This document shows, one piece after another, positions 1 to 9,311 of a DNA stretch of 64,000 nucleotides (position 1 is its first letter; each line of letters starts with the position of its first letter). The stretch spans positions 48,925 through 112,924 of the forward strand of contig NZ_AIDW01000018.1 in NCBI RefSeq assembly GCF_000251145.1, in the 5' to 3' direction. The DNA is from Sphingomonas sp. PAMC 26621 (GTDB lineage: Bacteria > Pseudomonadota > Alphaproteobacteria > Sphingomonadales > Sphingomonadaceae). The notes below the pieces were generated by a model, which did not search any database, was not told the DNA's origin, and worked only from the letters and a program-made list of their open reading frames with translations. Made by a program: the position numbers and the translations under genes.

Positions 1-1
1 C

Positions 2-1474
2 GGCCTTGCGAATTATTCGCTGTCGTTCGACGAATATGCATCGTTGTTCTTCGCACATCAGCCGTTCGCCCGGTTGTGGAGCAGCTGGATGGTTCGAGAG
101 ACCAATCCGGCCCTCTTCTACAGCATCCTACGGGGCTGGATCTTGCTGATCGGACAGATGGGGCCGGTAATGCTCCGCGTGCCGGCGATCATCGCCAGCC
201 TGCTGACGATCGTTGTGACGTACCGCGGGCTTTCGCGGGTCTATGGGAAACAGGCCGCGACGGTCGCTGCGCTGCTGCTTGCGGTTTCTGCCCAGCAGAT
301 CTTCTACGCGCAACAGGTCCGGGGCTACAGTTTCTTTGCGCTCGCGATCACGTTTTCATTCTTCAGTTTGGTAAGCATCGTAACCGCCAATGATACCGGA
401 AACCGCAGTCGGATCACGGCATGGCTGGGGTACGTCGGTGGGGCGGTTGCCGCGGTTTACTTTCATAGCACCGGGTTTCTATGGCTGCCGATCGCAACCG
501 TCGGGCTGATGATTGCCGATCGCCGCTTCATACCGGTGCTCGGGCGGGACTGGCTTCGGCTGGCCGCCGCCGACGCTGCGATCGTGGTGGGCTCAGCATG
601 GGCGATCTACATCGCTTACCATCAGATGCTGGCGCCCAACCCCAACATCGCCTGGCTGCATTATGCTGGGATCAGGGGATCAACGAAGCTTTTCTGGTAC
701 AGCACCCTGCTGGTGCGGGACCCGTCGCATTACCAGAGAACCGTCGCGGCGGTGATCCTGGGCGGTGCCTTATATGGGACAATTCGAACGTTCGATCGAA
801 GCGCGACCAGACTGGCGGCGGCATGCGGCGTGATGGCGCTGGTGGTCTTTTTCGGGTTCAGTCTTAAACAGCCGGTTCTGGTCGAGCGTACGCTGGTATG
901 GATCGCAGTGTTTCCAGTGACCCTGGTTTGCGCCGGATTGAGCACTATCCGCAAGCCGACGCTGTTCCTTGCGGCAAGTGGGCTGGTGACCGCGCTCGTC
1001 ACGATCAACCTGGTCGTCACGTATCCCGATTTCGAAACCGAAGACTGGGTCGGCGGGTTGACCCGGGCATTGCGAAGCCCGAACAGCGCGATCGTCGTCA
1101 GCGGTGAAGGCGGTGCCGTCATCGCGGCGGAAGCCTGTAGCTGGATAACGTCCGGCCGGACCTGTCCGATCGCGATCGTAACCCTTCCGGGCCCGCCGTT
1201 GAACGCGTGGGCGACGGGGTACGGGCCTCGCACAGTCGCGACACGCAGCGGCCAACTGGCGTTGCCAGCGACAACGCAACTGTACTTTACCCAACGCTAT
1301 ACCGAGCAGCCGCTGGACGTGTTGCATAAAGCAGGGTTGCTGAATGAAATCCCGGGCGAGCCTGAATTCTTCATCGGTCCCTTCGGTCCGCCGGCCGTTG
1401 CCGAACTCCAGCGCGGCACCTGTGTTCGCGGTGGGCAGCTCCAGCTGTCCTGTTTGCGAACGCCGACGCGCTGA
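2..1474 (+). CDS. GT39/ArnT-like polytopic membrane glycosyltransferase (5' truncated by window edge)
   Basis: The reading frame is open from base 2, so the start lies upstream of the window. The first visible residues contain SFDEYAS, resembling the acidic first-loop motif of GT-C fold enzymes such as ArnT/PMT (GT39), which transfer sugars from polyprenyl-phosphate donors outside the inner membrane. Many hydrophobic segments follow, with basic loops such as RRFIPVLGRDW, then a hydrophilic C-terminal part of about 140 residues with several Cys, expected in the periplasm. The internal TTG at 44 is not a credible start because the DEY motif would be lost. Substrate is unknown. It is convergent with rnd and separated from it by only a few bases. 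Confidence 0.7.
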   Translation, partial: GLANYSLSFDEYASLFFAHQPFARLWSSWMVRETNPALFYSILRGWILLIGQMGPVMLRVPAIIASLLTIVVTYRGLSRVYGKQAATVAALLLAVSAQQIFYAQQVRGYSFFALAITFSFFSLVSIVTANDTGNRSRITAWLGYVGGAVAAVYFHSTGFLWLPIATVGLMIADRRFIPVLGRDWLRLAAADAAIVVGSAWAIYIAYHQMLAPNPNIAWLHYAGIRGSTKLFWYSTLLVRDPSHYQRTVAAVILGGALYGTIRTFDRSATRLAAACGVMALVVFFGFSLKQPVLVERTLVWIAVFPVTLVCAGLSTIRKPTLFLAASGLVTALVTINLVVTYPDFETEDWVGGLTRALRSPNSAIVVSGEGGAVIAAEACSWITSGRTCPIAIVTLPGPPLNAWATGYGPRTVATRSGQLALPATTQLYFTQRYTEQPLDVLHKAGLLNEIPGEPEFFIGPFGPPAVAELQRGTCVRGGQLQLSCLRTPTR

Positions 1475-1483
1475 AGCTCCGCG

Positions 1484-2661
1484 TCAGGTCACGTCCTCGG
1501 TCCGCGTCATCTTAAGCTTGCCGCCGACCACCGCGAACGCGAGCCGCCCCTCGACCAGATCGAGCGCATCGCGCCCGAACTGGTCGAAGCGCCAGCCCTC
1601 GAGGATCGAGAGACCTTCGCGCTGACCCGCCGCCAGCGCATCGAGATCGTCGGTCCGCGCCAGCAAACGCGCGGCGACGTCGATTTCCTTCGAGCGGATC
1701 TTGAGCAACAGCTTGAGCAGGTCGGCAACGAGTGCGCCGTCCTTGCCCAGACCGGGCTTGCGATCGTCGCGCGCGGGCATTTCCTCCGCGTCCATCGGGG
1801 ACGCATGTTCGAGCCGGACATCAGCCGGGCACCGATGTCGTTCTGCGCCCATGACGCCGAGAGCCCGCGGACCTTGGCGAGATCGGCCTGCTTGCGCGGG
1901 GCGTGCCCCGCGAGATCGGCGATCGTCTCGTCCTTGACGATCCGGCCGCGTGGCAGATCCTTCGACCGCGCCTCGATCTCGCGCCACCGCGCGAGCGCCT
2001 TGAGGCGGCCGAGCACGTCCGGCTTGCGACTCGGGATGCGGATCCTCTTCCACGCTTCCTCGGGGTCGTTCGCATAATTCTTGGGATCGCCGATCCGCTC
2101 CATCTCCTGGTCGAGCCAGGCGCCGCGCCCGGTCTTGCGCAGTCGCGCGAGCATCCGCGGGAAGATGTCGGCGAGATGCGTCACGTCGCCGATCGCATAT
2201 TCGATCTGGCGCGCGTCGAGCGGGCGGCGGCTCCAGTCGGTGAAACGCGCGCCCTTGTCGATCGTCAGGCCGAGCCATGCGTCGACGAGGTTGGAATAGC
2301 CGATCTGCTCGCCCTGACCGAGCGCCATCGCCGCGACCTGCGTGTCGAACAGCGGGTAGGGGGTCTTGCCAGTGAGGTTGTAGATGATTTCGAGATCCTG
2401 CCCGCCGGCGTGGAAGACCTTGAGCACGTCGTCGTTGTTGACCATCAGCTGGAGCAGTGGCGCGAGGTCGAGCCCCGGCGCCATCGGGTCGATCGCGGCG
2501 GCCTCGTTGGTGTCGGCGATCTGGATCAGGCACAGTTCGGGCCAGAAGGTGTTCTCGCGCATGAACTCGGTATCGATGCAGACGAAGTCGGCCTCGGCCA
2601 GTCGGGTGCAGAGATTGGCGAGGGTGGCACTGTCGGTGATAAGCGGATGGATATGCATCAC
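1484..2661 (-). pseudogene. rnd: Ribonuclease D, interrupted by a single-base frameshift
   Basis: RNase D is a DEDD 3'-5' exoribonuclease that matures tRNA 3' ends. From the ATG at 2661 the exonuclease domain is intact, with Exo I DTEFMRE, an aspartate in HAGGQDLEII and Exo III YAIGDVTHL. After about residue 280 (KVRGLSASWAQNDIGARLM) the frame runs into unrelated arginine-rich sequence, while the expected HRDC-side C-terminus (EEMPARDDRKPGLGKDG to FAVVGGKLKMTRT) continues in a second frame to 1484. Restoring one base near 1811-1815 joins the halves into a normal-length protein of about 390 residues. A sequencing deletion is more likely than true inactivation. Confidence 0.85.
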
Positions 2662-2769
2662 CCCCCCATAGCGACGGTCGCGCGCCTTGACAAAGGTGGG
2701 TGAGGGAGGGAAGCGCGGAGCATCCCTTTCACCCTTGTGGAGCGGGCGTCGTGCCCGGTTCGCGCGCGG

Positions 2770-2787
2770 CCCCGGCCCTGGCCGGGG
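2770..2787. repeat. REP-like palindrome upstream of aspS
   Basis: CCCCGGCC-CT-GGCCGGGG is a perfect 8-bp inverted repeat followed by GTGACG. It lies in the rnd/aspS divergent gap 24 bases before the aspS start, and related GGCCGGGG elements recur at 5540-5636 and 53443. Sphingomonad genomes often carry such extragenic palindromes. Confidence 0.5.
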
Positions 2788-2810
2788 TGACGCACATGAG
2801 AAGAAGAACG

Positions 2811-4619
2811 ATGCACGCTTATCGCACGCACACCTGCGCCCAGATGCGCGCCGCCGACGTCGGCACCTCGGTCAAGCTGTCGGGCTGGATCCACCGCAAG
2901 CGCGACCACGGCAATCTGCTGTTCGTCGACCTGCGCGACCATTACGGTATCACGCAGATCGTCACCGACAGCGACAGCCCGACACATGCGATGCTCGACA
3001 AGGCGCGGCCCGAATCGGTCGTGACGGTGGTTGGCGACGTCGTCGCGCGCTCGCCCGAGACGGTGAACGCGGGTCTGCCGTCGGGCGAGGTCGAGCTGCG
3101 CGCACGGGAAGTGACCGTCCAGTCGTCCGCGCACGAGCTGCCGATGCCGGTGTTCGGCGAGAACGAATATCCCGAGGATATTCGCCTGCGCTACCGCTTC
3201 CTCGACCTGCGGCGCGAGCGGTTGCATGCCAACATCCTGCTGCGCTCGAACGTCATCGCGTCGCTGCGCAAGCGGATGATCGACCAGGGGTTCACCGAAT
3301 TCCAGACGCCGATCCTGACCGCGTCGTCACCCGAAGGCGCGCGCGATTATCTGGTGCCGAGCCGGGTGCATCCGGGCAAGTTCTACGCACTCCCGCAGGC
3401 CCCGCAGATGTTCAAGCAGCTGCTGATGGTCGCAGGGTTCGATCGCTATTTTCAGATCGCACCGTGCTTCCGCGATGAGGATGCGCGTGCCGACCGGTCG
3501 CCGGGCGAATTCTACCAGCTCGATTTCGAGATGAGTTTCGTCACGCAGGACGACGTGTTCGCGGCGATCGAGCCGGTGCTCCACGGCGTGTTCGAGCAGT
3601 TCGCCGACTGGCAGGGCAAGGGACGCACCGTCTCGCCGCTGCCGTTCAAGCGGATTCCGTACCGCGAATCGATGCTTAAGTATGGCAACGACAAGCCCGA
3701 CCTGCGCAACCCGATCGTCATCACCGACGTGTCCGAGCATTTCCGCGGCTCGGGCTTCGGGCGCTTTGCGTCGATGGTCGAGGGCGGGGACGTCGTCCGC
3801 GCGCTGGCGGCGCCGAACACGCATGAGAAGAGCCGCAAGTTCTTCGACGAGATGAACAGCTGGGCGCAGAGCGAAGGCTTCCCGGGTCTCGGCTATGCGA
3901 CGCAGAAGGACGGCGTGTTTGGCGGGCCGATCGCCAACAACCACGGCCAGGATGGGATGAAGGCGATCGCCGAGGCGCTCGGGCTCGGGCCGAACGACGG
4001 CATCTTCTTCTCGGCGGGCAAGGAAGCGTCGGCGGCGAAGCTCGCGGGGCTCGCGCGGACGCGGGTTGCCGACCAGCTCGGGCTGATCGACGACAAGCGG
4101 TTCGAATTCTGCTGGATCGTCGATTTCCCGATGTTCGAATATGACGAGGACGCCAAGAAGGTCGACTTCAGCCACAACCCCTTCTCGATGCCGCAGGGCG
4201 AGATGGAAGCATTGGAGACGATGGACCCGCTCGATATCCTCGCCTTCCAGTACGACATCGTCTGCAACGGGATCGAGCTGTCGTCGGGTGCGATCCGGAA
4301 CCACAAGCCCGAGATCATGTACAAGGCGTTCGAGATCGCCGGCTATACGCAGGCGGACGTCGACACGAACTTCGCGGGCATGATCAACGCGTTCAAGTGC
4401 GGCGCACCGCCACACGGGGGCTCCGCACCGGGCGTCGACCGGATCGTGATGCTGCTCGCGGACGAGCCCAACATCCGCGAGGTCATCACCTTCCCGATGA
4501 CGCAGAAGGCCGAGGACCTGATGATGGGCGCGCCCAATTTCGCGACGCCCAAGCAGTTGAAGGAACTCAACCTCAAGGTCGTCGGTGACGGGGCGAAGGC
4601 GGCGGAAGCGGCCGGCTGA
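2811..4619 (+). CDS. aspS: Aspartate--tRNA(Asp/Asn) ligase (AspRS)
   Basis: Class IIb aminoacyl-tRNA synthetase of 602 residues charging tRNA(Asp). The N-terminal OB anticodon-binding domain begins at [13 protein letters not shown]. Class II motif 2 ([19 protein letters not shown]) and motif 3 ([14 protein letters not shown]) flank the GAD insertion typical of bacterial AspRS. I chose the ATG at 2811, preceded by GAAGAAG. The frame is open to 2700, but that extension encodes the REP element and has no family similarity; ATG 2796 is an alternative. His33 in RKRDHG matches the His found in non-discriminating AspRS, so it may also charge tRNA(Asn) for GatCAB amidation. That specificity is inference. 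Confidence 0.95.
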   Translation: MHAYRTHTCAQMRAADVGTSVKLSGWIHRKRDHGNLLFVDLRDHYGITQIVTDSDSPTHAMLDKARPESVVTVVGDVVARSPETVNAGLPSGEVELRAREVTVQSSAHELPMPVFGENEYPEDIRLRYRFLDLRRERLHANILLRSNVIASLRKRMIDQGFTEFQTPILTASSPEGARDYLVPSRVHPGKFYALPQAPQMFKQLLMVAGFDRYFQIAPCFRDEDARADRSPGEFYQLDFEMSFVTQDDVFAAIEPVLHGVFEQFADWQGKGRTVSPLPFKRIPYRESMLKYGNDKPDLRNPIVITDVSEHFRGSGFGRFASMVEGGDVVRALAAPNTHEKSRKFFDEMNSWAQSEGFPGLGYATQKDGVFGGPIANNHGQDGMKAIAEALGLGPNDGIFFSAGKEASAAKLAGLARTRVADQLGLIDDKRFEFCWIVDFPMFEYDEDAKKVDFSHNPFSMPQGEMEALETMDPLDILAFQYDIVCNGIELSSGAIRNHKPEIMYKAFEIAGYTQADVDTNFAGMINAFKCGAPPHGGSAPGVDRIVMLLADEPNIREVITFPMTQKAEDLMMGAPNFATPKQLKELNLKVVGDGAKAAEAAG

Positions 4620-4714
4620 AACCCTTCCGATCGGTCTGCGGGATCGAATCGGGGTGACGGCGAGTATAGGAAGGCGGCATGATTGCCGCCCTCCCATCGA
4701 CGAGGCCCGATCTG

Positions 4715-5487
4715 ATGACGCTGCACCTTTCGGATTATGAAGACGGCAAGAAATATTCCGGCGACTATGAAGACGATCTGGACGCCCTGCAGGAGCGGCT
4801 GGCGCATATCCAGGTCGCGCATATCGTTCAGCGCAAGCGTGCGGTCGTGATGTTTGAAGGGTGGGACGCCGCGGGCAAGGGTGGGATCATCAAGCGGCTG
4901 TGTGCCGAATGGGATCCCCGCAACTTCGAGGTCTTCCCGATCAAGGCGCCGACGCAGGACGAACAGGACCATCATTTCCTGTGGCGATTCTGGCAGAAGC
5001 TCCCGCCTGCGGCAACATCGCGGTGTTCGACCGGAGCTGGTACGGGCGCGTGCTGGTCGAGCGTGTCGAGAGCTATGCCAGCAAGGCCGAGTGGAAGCAG
5101 GGCTTCGACGAGATCAATGCGTTCGAGGCGCAGCAGGCGGAGTCGGGAACGACGATCGTAAAGCTGTTCGTCCATGTGACCCAGAAGGAACAGGACAAGC
5201 GGCTCGAGGACCGGCTCGATTCGCCGTGGAAGCGCTGGAAGACCGGGATCGACGATTATCGCAATCGCGAGAAGCGCGCCGAGTATCTCGAAGCGATGCA
5301 CGACATGTTCAAGCGCACCGATACGAAGGTCGCGCCGTGGACGATCATCGACGGCAACGACAAGAAGGCGGGGCGGATCGCCGCCCTTACGATGATTGCC
5401 AAGGCGCTCGAGGCGAATGTGGACATGACGCCGCCGCCGCTGGATGCGGAGATCGAGAAGGTGGCGCGCAAGGCGCTGGGGGAATAG
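4715..5487 (+). pseudogene. ppk2: PPK2-family polyphosphate kinase, single-base frameshift
   Basis: PPK2 enzymes transfer phosphate between polyphosphate and nucleotides. The 5' frame encodes Walker A GWDAAGKGG and runs to FLWRFWQKLP. The Walker B/lid part, AVFDRSWYGRVLVERVE, and the rest to 5487 lie in the next frame. One missing G near 5008-5012 (CCTGCGGCAAC, expected CCTGCGGGCAAC) accounts for the break and restores about 258 residues. An alternative start at 4679 has a stronger GGAAGG Shine-Dalgarno and adds 12 residues. Both catalytic halves look well conserved, so sequencing error is likely. It lies 60-95 bases after aspS on the same strand. Confidence 0.85.
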
Positions 5488-5539
5488 CGGGGGTTTGGGC
5501 CGTGGGGGGCGTTCGTCTGTTTCAAAATTCTTCGCTTCA

Positions 5540-5636
5540 CCGGCGAAGGCCGGGGCCCAAGCGTGGAACAGACGATATTCGGGCGGTGTGAATCGTTACA
5601 TCCGTCCTCACCACTGGGCCCCGGCCTGCGCCGGGG
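5540..5636. repeat. REPIN-like long inverted repeat
   Basis: The left arm 5540-5559 (CCGGCGAAGGCCGGGGCCCA) and right arm 5615-5636 (TGGGCCCCGGCCTGCGCCGG) are near-perfect reverse complements separated by about 55 bases. The element fills the gap between convergent ppk2 and the PepSY-helix gene, as expected of a paired REP element, and could also act as a bidirectional terminator. The right arm resembles 53443-53459. Confidence 0.65.
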
Positions 5637-5689
5637 AAGTGGAAGAAGGAGGGACCGCTTTCCGCCCTGTGCGCTTGCCCGTTGCCCGC

Positions 5690-6142
5690 TCAGATCCACA
5701 ACAACATGATCGGCACCACCGTGCCGAGCGCCAGCAAGGTCAGCGAGACACGTCGCCCGCTCTTGATCGACAAGGCGATCATGACGCCGAGCACGGTCGA
5801 CGCCGCCAGCGCGATCGAGAGCAACGCGACGAAGATCTTCAACGGCAGCGGCGAGGGGCGTTTTGCGTCGCTGGCAGGGCGTCTTTCCGGCTTCTCGCTG
5901 GCGACCGCCGGTCCAGCTGCCTTTGGCCGCTCGGCACGTGGCGCGCGTGGCGGCCCCTGGTCCTTGTGGACGCTGGCGAGCCAGACGATCCAGGTTGGCG
6001 GCTGACCGCCATAGCCCCCCGCCTCCTGCAACCGAAAGGTCTGCAGCGCGCCGCTGATGGCGAACAGCAGGATCATCGGCGCGAAGAACAGCCCCAGATA
6101 CATGTGGTATCGCCGAAGGGCGCGCAGGGTGTTTGGTCTCAT
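5690..6142 (-). CDS. PepSY-associated transmembrane helix protein
   Basis: A 150-residue protein starting RRYHMYLGLFFAPMILLFAISG, the first-helix signature of PepSY_TM proteins, followed by a proline/lysine-rich periplasmic stretch (about residues 60-100) and two C-terminal helices ending PIMLLWI. Family members sit in the inner membrane and are often linked to metal or redox processes, but no function can be assigned here. There is no neighbouring siderophore gene. It lies 45 bases downstream of the carbonic anhydrase gene on the same strand and may be co-transcribed. Confidence 0.7.
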   Translation of the reverse strand: MRPNTLRALRRYHMYLGLFFAPMILLFAISGALQTFRLQEAGGYGGQPPTWIVWLASVHKDQGPPRAPRAERPKAAGPAVASEKPERRPASDAKRPSPLPLKIFVALLSIALAASTVLGVMIALSIKSGRRVSLTLLALGTVVPIMLLWI

Positions 6143-6187
6143 TGCGGGAGGGTACGGCCGGAACAGTTGACAGGCAACGGCTCTCCG

Positions 6188-6817
6188 TCAGGCAGCAGCG
6201 AAGCCCTCATCCTCGCCCATGACGTGCAGCACGCCATCCGCGATCGCGAAATAGGCGCCCCGGAGCGACAGCGTACCGGCGGCTTCCGCTGCCTGCACGA
6301 ACGGGAAGGTTCGCAGGTTCGCGAGGCTGACGCGTACCGTTTCCAGCTCCAGCGCACGAACCGCCTCGGGTCCGGTGCCATGCTCGGCGACGATCCGATC
6401 GCGGGCTTCGCCGAGGATGTCGATCCAATGCGCGATGAAGCCGCCTTCGCCCGGCTCCTTGCCGTCGAACACCTCGGTCAGCGCGGCACCGACGCCGCCG
6501 CACGAGGCGTGACCCATCACGACGATCTCGGACACCTTGAGCTGAGTCACTGCGAATTCGAGGGCCGCCGAAACACCGTGGCGCGACCCGTCGCGCTCGA
6601 ACGGCGGGACGAGGTTGGCAACGTTGCGGACGACGAAGATCTCGCCCGGCGACGTATCGAAGATCTGCGCCGGGTCGACCCGGCTGTCCGAGCAGGCGAT
6701 CACCATCACCTTCGGGCTTTGCCCCTTGGACAATTCGGACCAACGATCGCGCTGACGCGCCCAGTCAGAGTCGCGGAAGCGGTGATACCCGCCGACGAGT
6801 TCGGAAAAATCAGCCAT
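6188..6817 (-). CDS. Beta-class carbonic anhydrase
   Basis: A 209-residue cytoplasmic zinc enzyme interconverting CO2 and bicarbonate. The zinc and catalytic motif ACSDSRVDP (Cys, Asp-Arg dyad) is followed by the HASCGG pair of zinc ligands (His and Cys). GEIFVVRNVAN is the usual conserved loop. Length is normal for bacterial beta-CA. It is divergent from lipA across 65 bases. Confidence 0.93.
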   Translation of the reverse strand: MADFSELVGGYHRFRDSDWARQRDRWSELSKGQSPKVMVIACSDSRVDPAQIFDTSPGEIFVVRNVANLVPPFERDGSRHGVSAALEFAVTQLKVSEIVVMGHASCGGVGAALTEVFDGKEPGEGGFIAHWIDILGEARDRIVAEHGTGPEAVRALELETVRVSLANLRTFPFVQAAEAAGTLSLRGAYFAIADGVLHVMGEDEGFAAA

Positions 6818-6882
6818 GACCGCTTTTTATCGCAGGCATGCAGGGGGTGGCAAGGCCCGCAAGCAATCGCTATCTGCCACCC

Positions 6883-7830
6883 ATGACCGAGAACTCCCCG
6901 CTCGCACCCCAGTTGCTCTCAGAGTCGCCGGCCCGCCCGGCCCGTGAACGCAAGCCCGACTGGATCCGCGTCAAGGCCCCCGGCGGCACCGCCTTCGCCG
7001 AGACAAAGGCGCTGATGCGCCGCCTCAACCTCGCCACCGTGTGCGAGGAAGCGGCGTGCCCCAATATCGGGGAGTGCTGGACCAAGAAACACGCGACCGT
7101 GATGATCCTCGGCGACACCTGCACGCGCGCGTGCGCGTTCTGCAACGTCAAGACCGGCATGCCGCGCGCGGTCGACGCGCTCGAGCCGCAGCATACCGCC
7201 GATGCCGCCGCGGAGCTTGGCCTCGAGCATATCGTCATCACCTCGGTCGATCGCGACGATCTGCCGGACGGGGGCGCGTCGCAATTCGTCAAGGTGATCG
7301 AGGCACTGCGCCGCACCACGCCGAATACGACGATCGAGATCCTGACCCCCGATTTCCGCAACAAGACGCAGGCTGCGGTCGAGTCGATCGTCGCGGCGCG
7401 GCCGGATGTGTACAATCACAATCTCGAGACGGTGCCGCGGCTGTACCCGACGATCCGCCCGGGTGCGCGCTATTACGCGTCGCTGCGGCTACTCGAATCG
7501 GTCAAGCGGCACGATCCGTCGATCTTCACCAAGTCGGGCGTGATGCTCGGGCTCGGCGAGGAACGGCTCGAGGTGCATCAGGTGATGGACGACATGCGGT
7601 CGGCCGACATCGATTTCCTGACGATGGGGCAATATCTCCAGCCGACCCCTCGCCACACCAAGGTGATGGATTTCGTCAAGCCGCAGACGTTCGACGCGTT
7701 CGCCGCCATCGCACGCGCGAAGGGCTTCCTGCTCGTCGCGAGTTCGCCGCTGACCCGGTCGAGCTATCACGCCGGCGACGACTTTGCCCGCCTGCGCGCC
7801 GCGCGGGAGCTGAAGCTGGCCCGCGCCTGA
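6883..7830 (+). CDS. lipA: Lipoyl synthase
   Basis: Radical-SAM enzyme inserting two sulfurs into protein-bound octanoate to make lipoate for the 2-oxoacid dehydrogenases and the glycine cleavage system. The radical-SAM cluster is CTRACAFC (CX3CX2C) and the auxiliary sacrificial cluster is [12 protein letters not shown] (CX4CX5C). The ending SSYHAGDDF contains the conserved SSYHA serine region. I start at the ATG at 6883 (315 aa); the in-frame ATG at 6838 adds 15 residues without family support. Its stop is one base before the start of the next gene (TGAGATG), suggesting coupling. Confidence 0.96.
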   Translation: MTENSPLAPQLLSESPARPARERKPDWIRVKAPGGTAFAETKALMRRLNLATVCEEAACPNIGECWTKKHATVMILGDTCTRACAFCNVKTGMPRAVDALEPQHTADAAAELGLEHIVITSVDRDDLPDGGASQFVKVIEALRRTTPNTTIEILTPDFRNKTQAAVESIVAARPDVYNHNLETVPRLYPTIRPGARYYASLRLLESVKRHDPSIFTKSGVMLGLGEERLEVHQVMDDMRSADIDFLTMGQYLQPTPRHTKVMDFVKPQTFDAFAAIARAKGFLLVASSPLTRSSYHAGDDFARLRAARELKLARA

Positions 7831-7831
7831 G

Positions 7832-8314
7832 ATGCCGCGTCATTCCGAAACGCGGCATCTGCCGTACACGCCCGAGCAGATGTTCGACATGGTCGCGGAC
7901 GTCGGTCGCTATCCCGAGTTCCTGCCGTGGGTCTCGCAGATCCGCGTGCGGTCGCGCAGCGAGACGCAACTTGTCGCGGACATGATCGTCGGGTTCAAGG
8001 GCCTGCGCGAGACGTTCACGTCGAAGGTCGAGATGGTGCGGCCAGACCGCATCCACGTCGACTATCTTGATGGCCCGCTCAAATATCTGCGTAACGAATG
8101 GCTGTTCCGGCCCGAGCCGCAGGGGTGTGCGGTCGATTTCACGGTCGACTTCGCGTTCAAGAATCGCGTGTTCGAGATGCTCGCGGGACAGGTGTTCGGC
8201 ACCGCGCTGCGCAAGATGATCGGCGCGTTCGAGGATCGCGCCAAGGTGCTTTACAGCGCTTCGTCACCGTCGCTCGGCGGCAGCAGCAGTTCGAGCGCGC
8301 ACAGCGCGGCCTGA
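7832..8314 (+). CDS. COQ10/RatA-type START-domain ubiquinone-binding protein
   Basis: A 160-residue polyketide-cyclase/START fold protein of the COQ10 (YfjG/RatA) family, which binds ubiquinone and supports its use in respiration. It opens with RHLPYTPEQMFDMVADVGRYPEFLPW, the family hallmark, and carries YLDGPLKYLRNEW and a long C-terminal helix. The Ser-rich tail (SSPSLGGSSSSS) is poorly conserved. Its last 64 bases overlap the convergent pncC gene. RatA of E. coli was described as a ribosome-association toxin; the lipid-binding role is the more likely one here. Confidence 0.88.
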   Translation: MPRHSETRHLPYTPEQMFDMVADVGRYPEFLPWVSQIRVRSRSETQLVADMIVGFKGLRETFTSKVEMVRPDRIHVDYLDGPLKYLRNEWLFRPEPQGCAVDFTVDFAFKNRVFEMLAGQVFGTALRKMIGAFEDRAKVLYSASSPSLGGSSSSSAHSAA

Positions 8315-8781
8315 AGCCGGACGCCGCCGCGACCGAGATCGCCGAAATCCTTGCGGTCCGCAACGACGTTGCCGGGATCGGCCCCGCGCTCGGCGCGTGC
8401 GAAGACGACGGTGCCGACCGGTTTCTTTTCGGAGCCACCGCCGGGCCCCGCCACGCCGGTGATCGCCACAGCGATGTCAGCGCCGCTCGCCTCGAGCGCG
8501 CCCTGTGCCATGCTCCAGGCGGTTGCGACCGATACGGCGCCGAACGTCTCGATCACGTCCGCGCTCACGCGCAGCATCGAGAGCTTGGCGTCGTTGGAAT
8601 AGGTGACGAAGCCGCATTCGAACATCTCGGACGATCCCGGGATTTCGGTCAGCGCCGCCGCGACCAGCCCGCCGGTGCAGCTCTCGGCCAGCGCAACGCG
8701 CCGCCCGACCGCGAGGTTGGCCTCGACCACCTTGCGTGCGGCCTCGACGAGTTCGGTAGGAAGGATCGTGTCCATCGTCAT
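8251..8781 (-). CDS. pncC: CinA C-terminal-domain protein, nicotinamide-nucleotide amidohydrolase
   Basis: A 176-residue stand-alone CinA-C (PncC) domain, which deamidates NMN to NaMN in NAD recycling. Motifs are ALAESCTGGLVAAALTEIPGSS and VAITGVAGPGGGSEKKPVGTV. Start is MTMDTILP, with the second ATG two codons later also possible. The stop of the upstream secreted protein gene overlaps its start (ATGA), so the two are translationally linked. The 3' end overlaps the COQ10 gene tail to tail. Confidence 0.88.
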   Translation of the reverse strand: MTMDTILPTELVEAARKVVEANLAVGRRVALAESCTGGLVAAALTEIPGSSEMFECGFVTYSNDAKLSMLRVSADVIETFGAVSVATAWSMAQGALEASGADIAVAITGVAGPGGGSEKKPVGTVVFARAERGADPGNVVADRKDFGDLGRGGVRLQAALCALELLLPPSDGDEAL

Positions 8782-9311
8782 TTCGCCGTTTCAAAACAGA
8801 CGGGCAGGTCGATCTTCTCGCCCCTGCGCGCCTTGGCCTGGATCGTGAGCAGCAGAATCTGCGCCGCCACGTCCGCCGTGTTGCGCGGCGGAAGCGGGGC
8901 GAGCGCAGTGTAGATCCGTTCGATCGACGTGCAATCACGGACATTGATCGTCTTGGTCACCTGCGCGACCAGAATCGTGGTCAGGAGCGGCCGGACGAGA
9001 TCCGAGTCGAGCATCGCGGTCCCCTCGACCCCGCCGATCTTGCCGATCACGCGCTTCGCCTGCGGCCAGACGCGATCGGCCTCGCTGCGGTAGCGCGTCA
9101 GGAGCGCGCCATTGGTCTGGCGGATCGCGGCGGTCACTGGGAGCACGCGCGCGCAGACCTGCCCCGCCGCGCCGATCGCCTCGGGGAGAACGACCTGCGC
9201 GAGATCGGTCACTTCCGATGCGGTCAGGCAGGCGCCCGGCTGCGCCTGCGCGGCGCTGCTCGCGGTGGCAGCCAGCGCCAGCCATGTCGCCACGATCGCC
9301 CGCATCCTCAT
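8778..9311 (-). CDS. Secreted hypothetical protein
   Basis: Not recognised. The 177-residue product begins MRMRAIVATWLALAATASSAAQA, a good Sec signal peptide with AxA cleavage before QPGACL, so the mature protein is probably periplasmic. Three Cys (in GACL, QVCAR and VRDC) and a fourth near the end (PVCFE) could form disulfides. The start ATG at 9311 overlaps the ispDF stop (ATGA), and its own stop overlaps the pncC start, so it is the middle of an ispDF-hyp-pncC operon. The frame is open further upstream, but that is ispDF antiphase sequence. Confidence 0.75.
   Translation of the reverse strand: MRMRAIVATWLALAATASSAAQAQPGACLTASEVTDLAQVVLPEAIGAAGQVCARVLPVTAAIRQTNGALLTRYRSEADRVWPQAKRVIGKIGGVEGTAMLDSDLVRPLLTTILVAQVTKTINVRDCTSIERIYTALAPLPPRNTADVAAQILLLTIQAKARRGEKIDLPVCFETAK

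Noticed and set aside
1903..2703. Long open frame on the plus strand across rnd
   Set aside because: It is antisense to the conserved exonuclease domain and its translation is arginine/alanine-rich with no recognisable motif; high-GC DNA produces such shadows.
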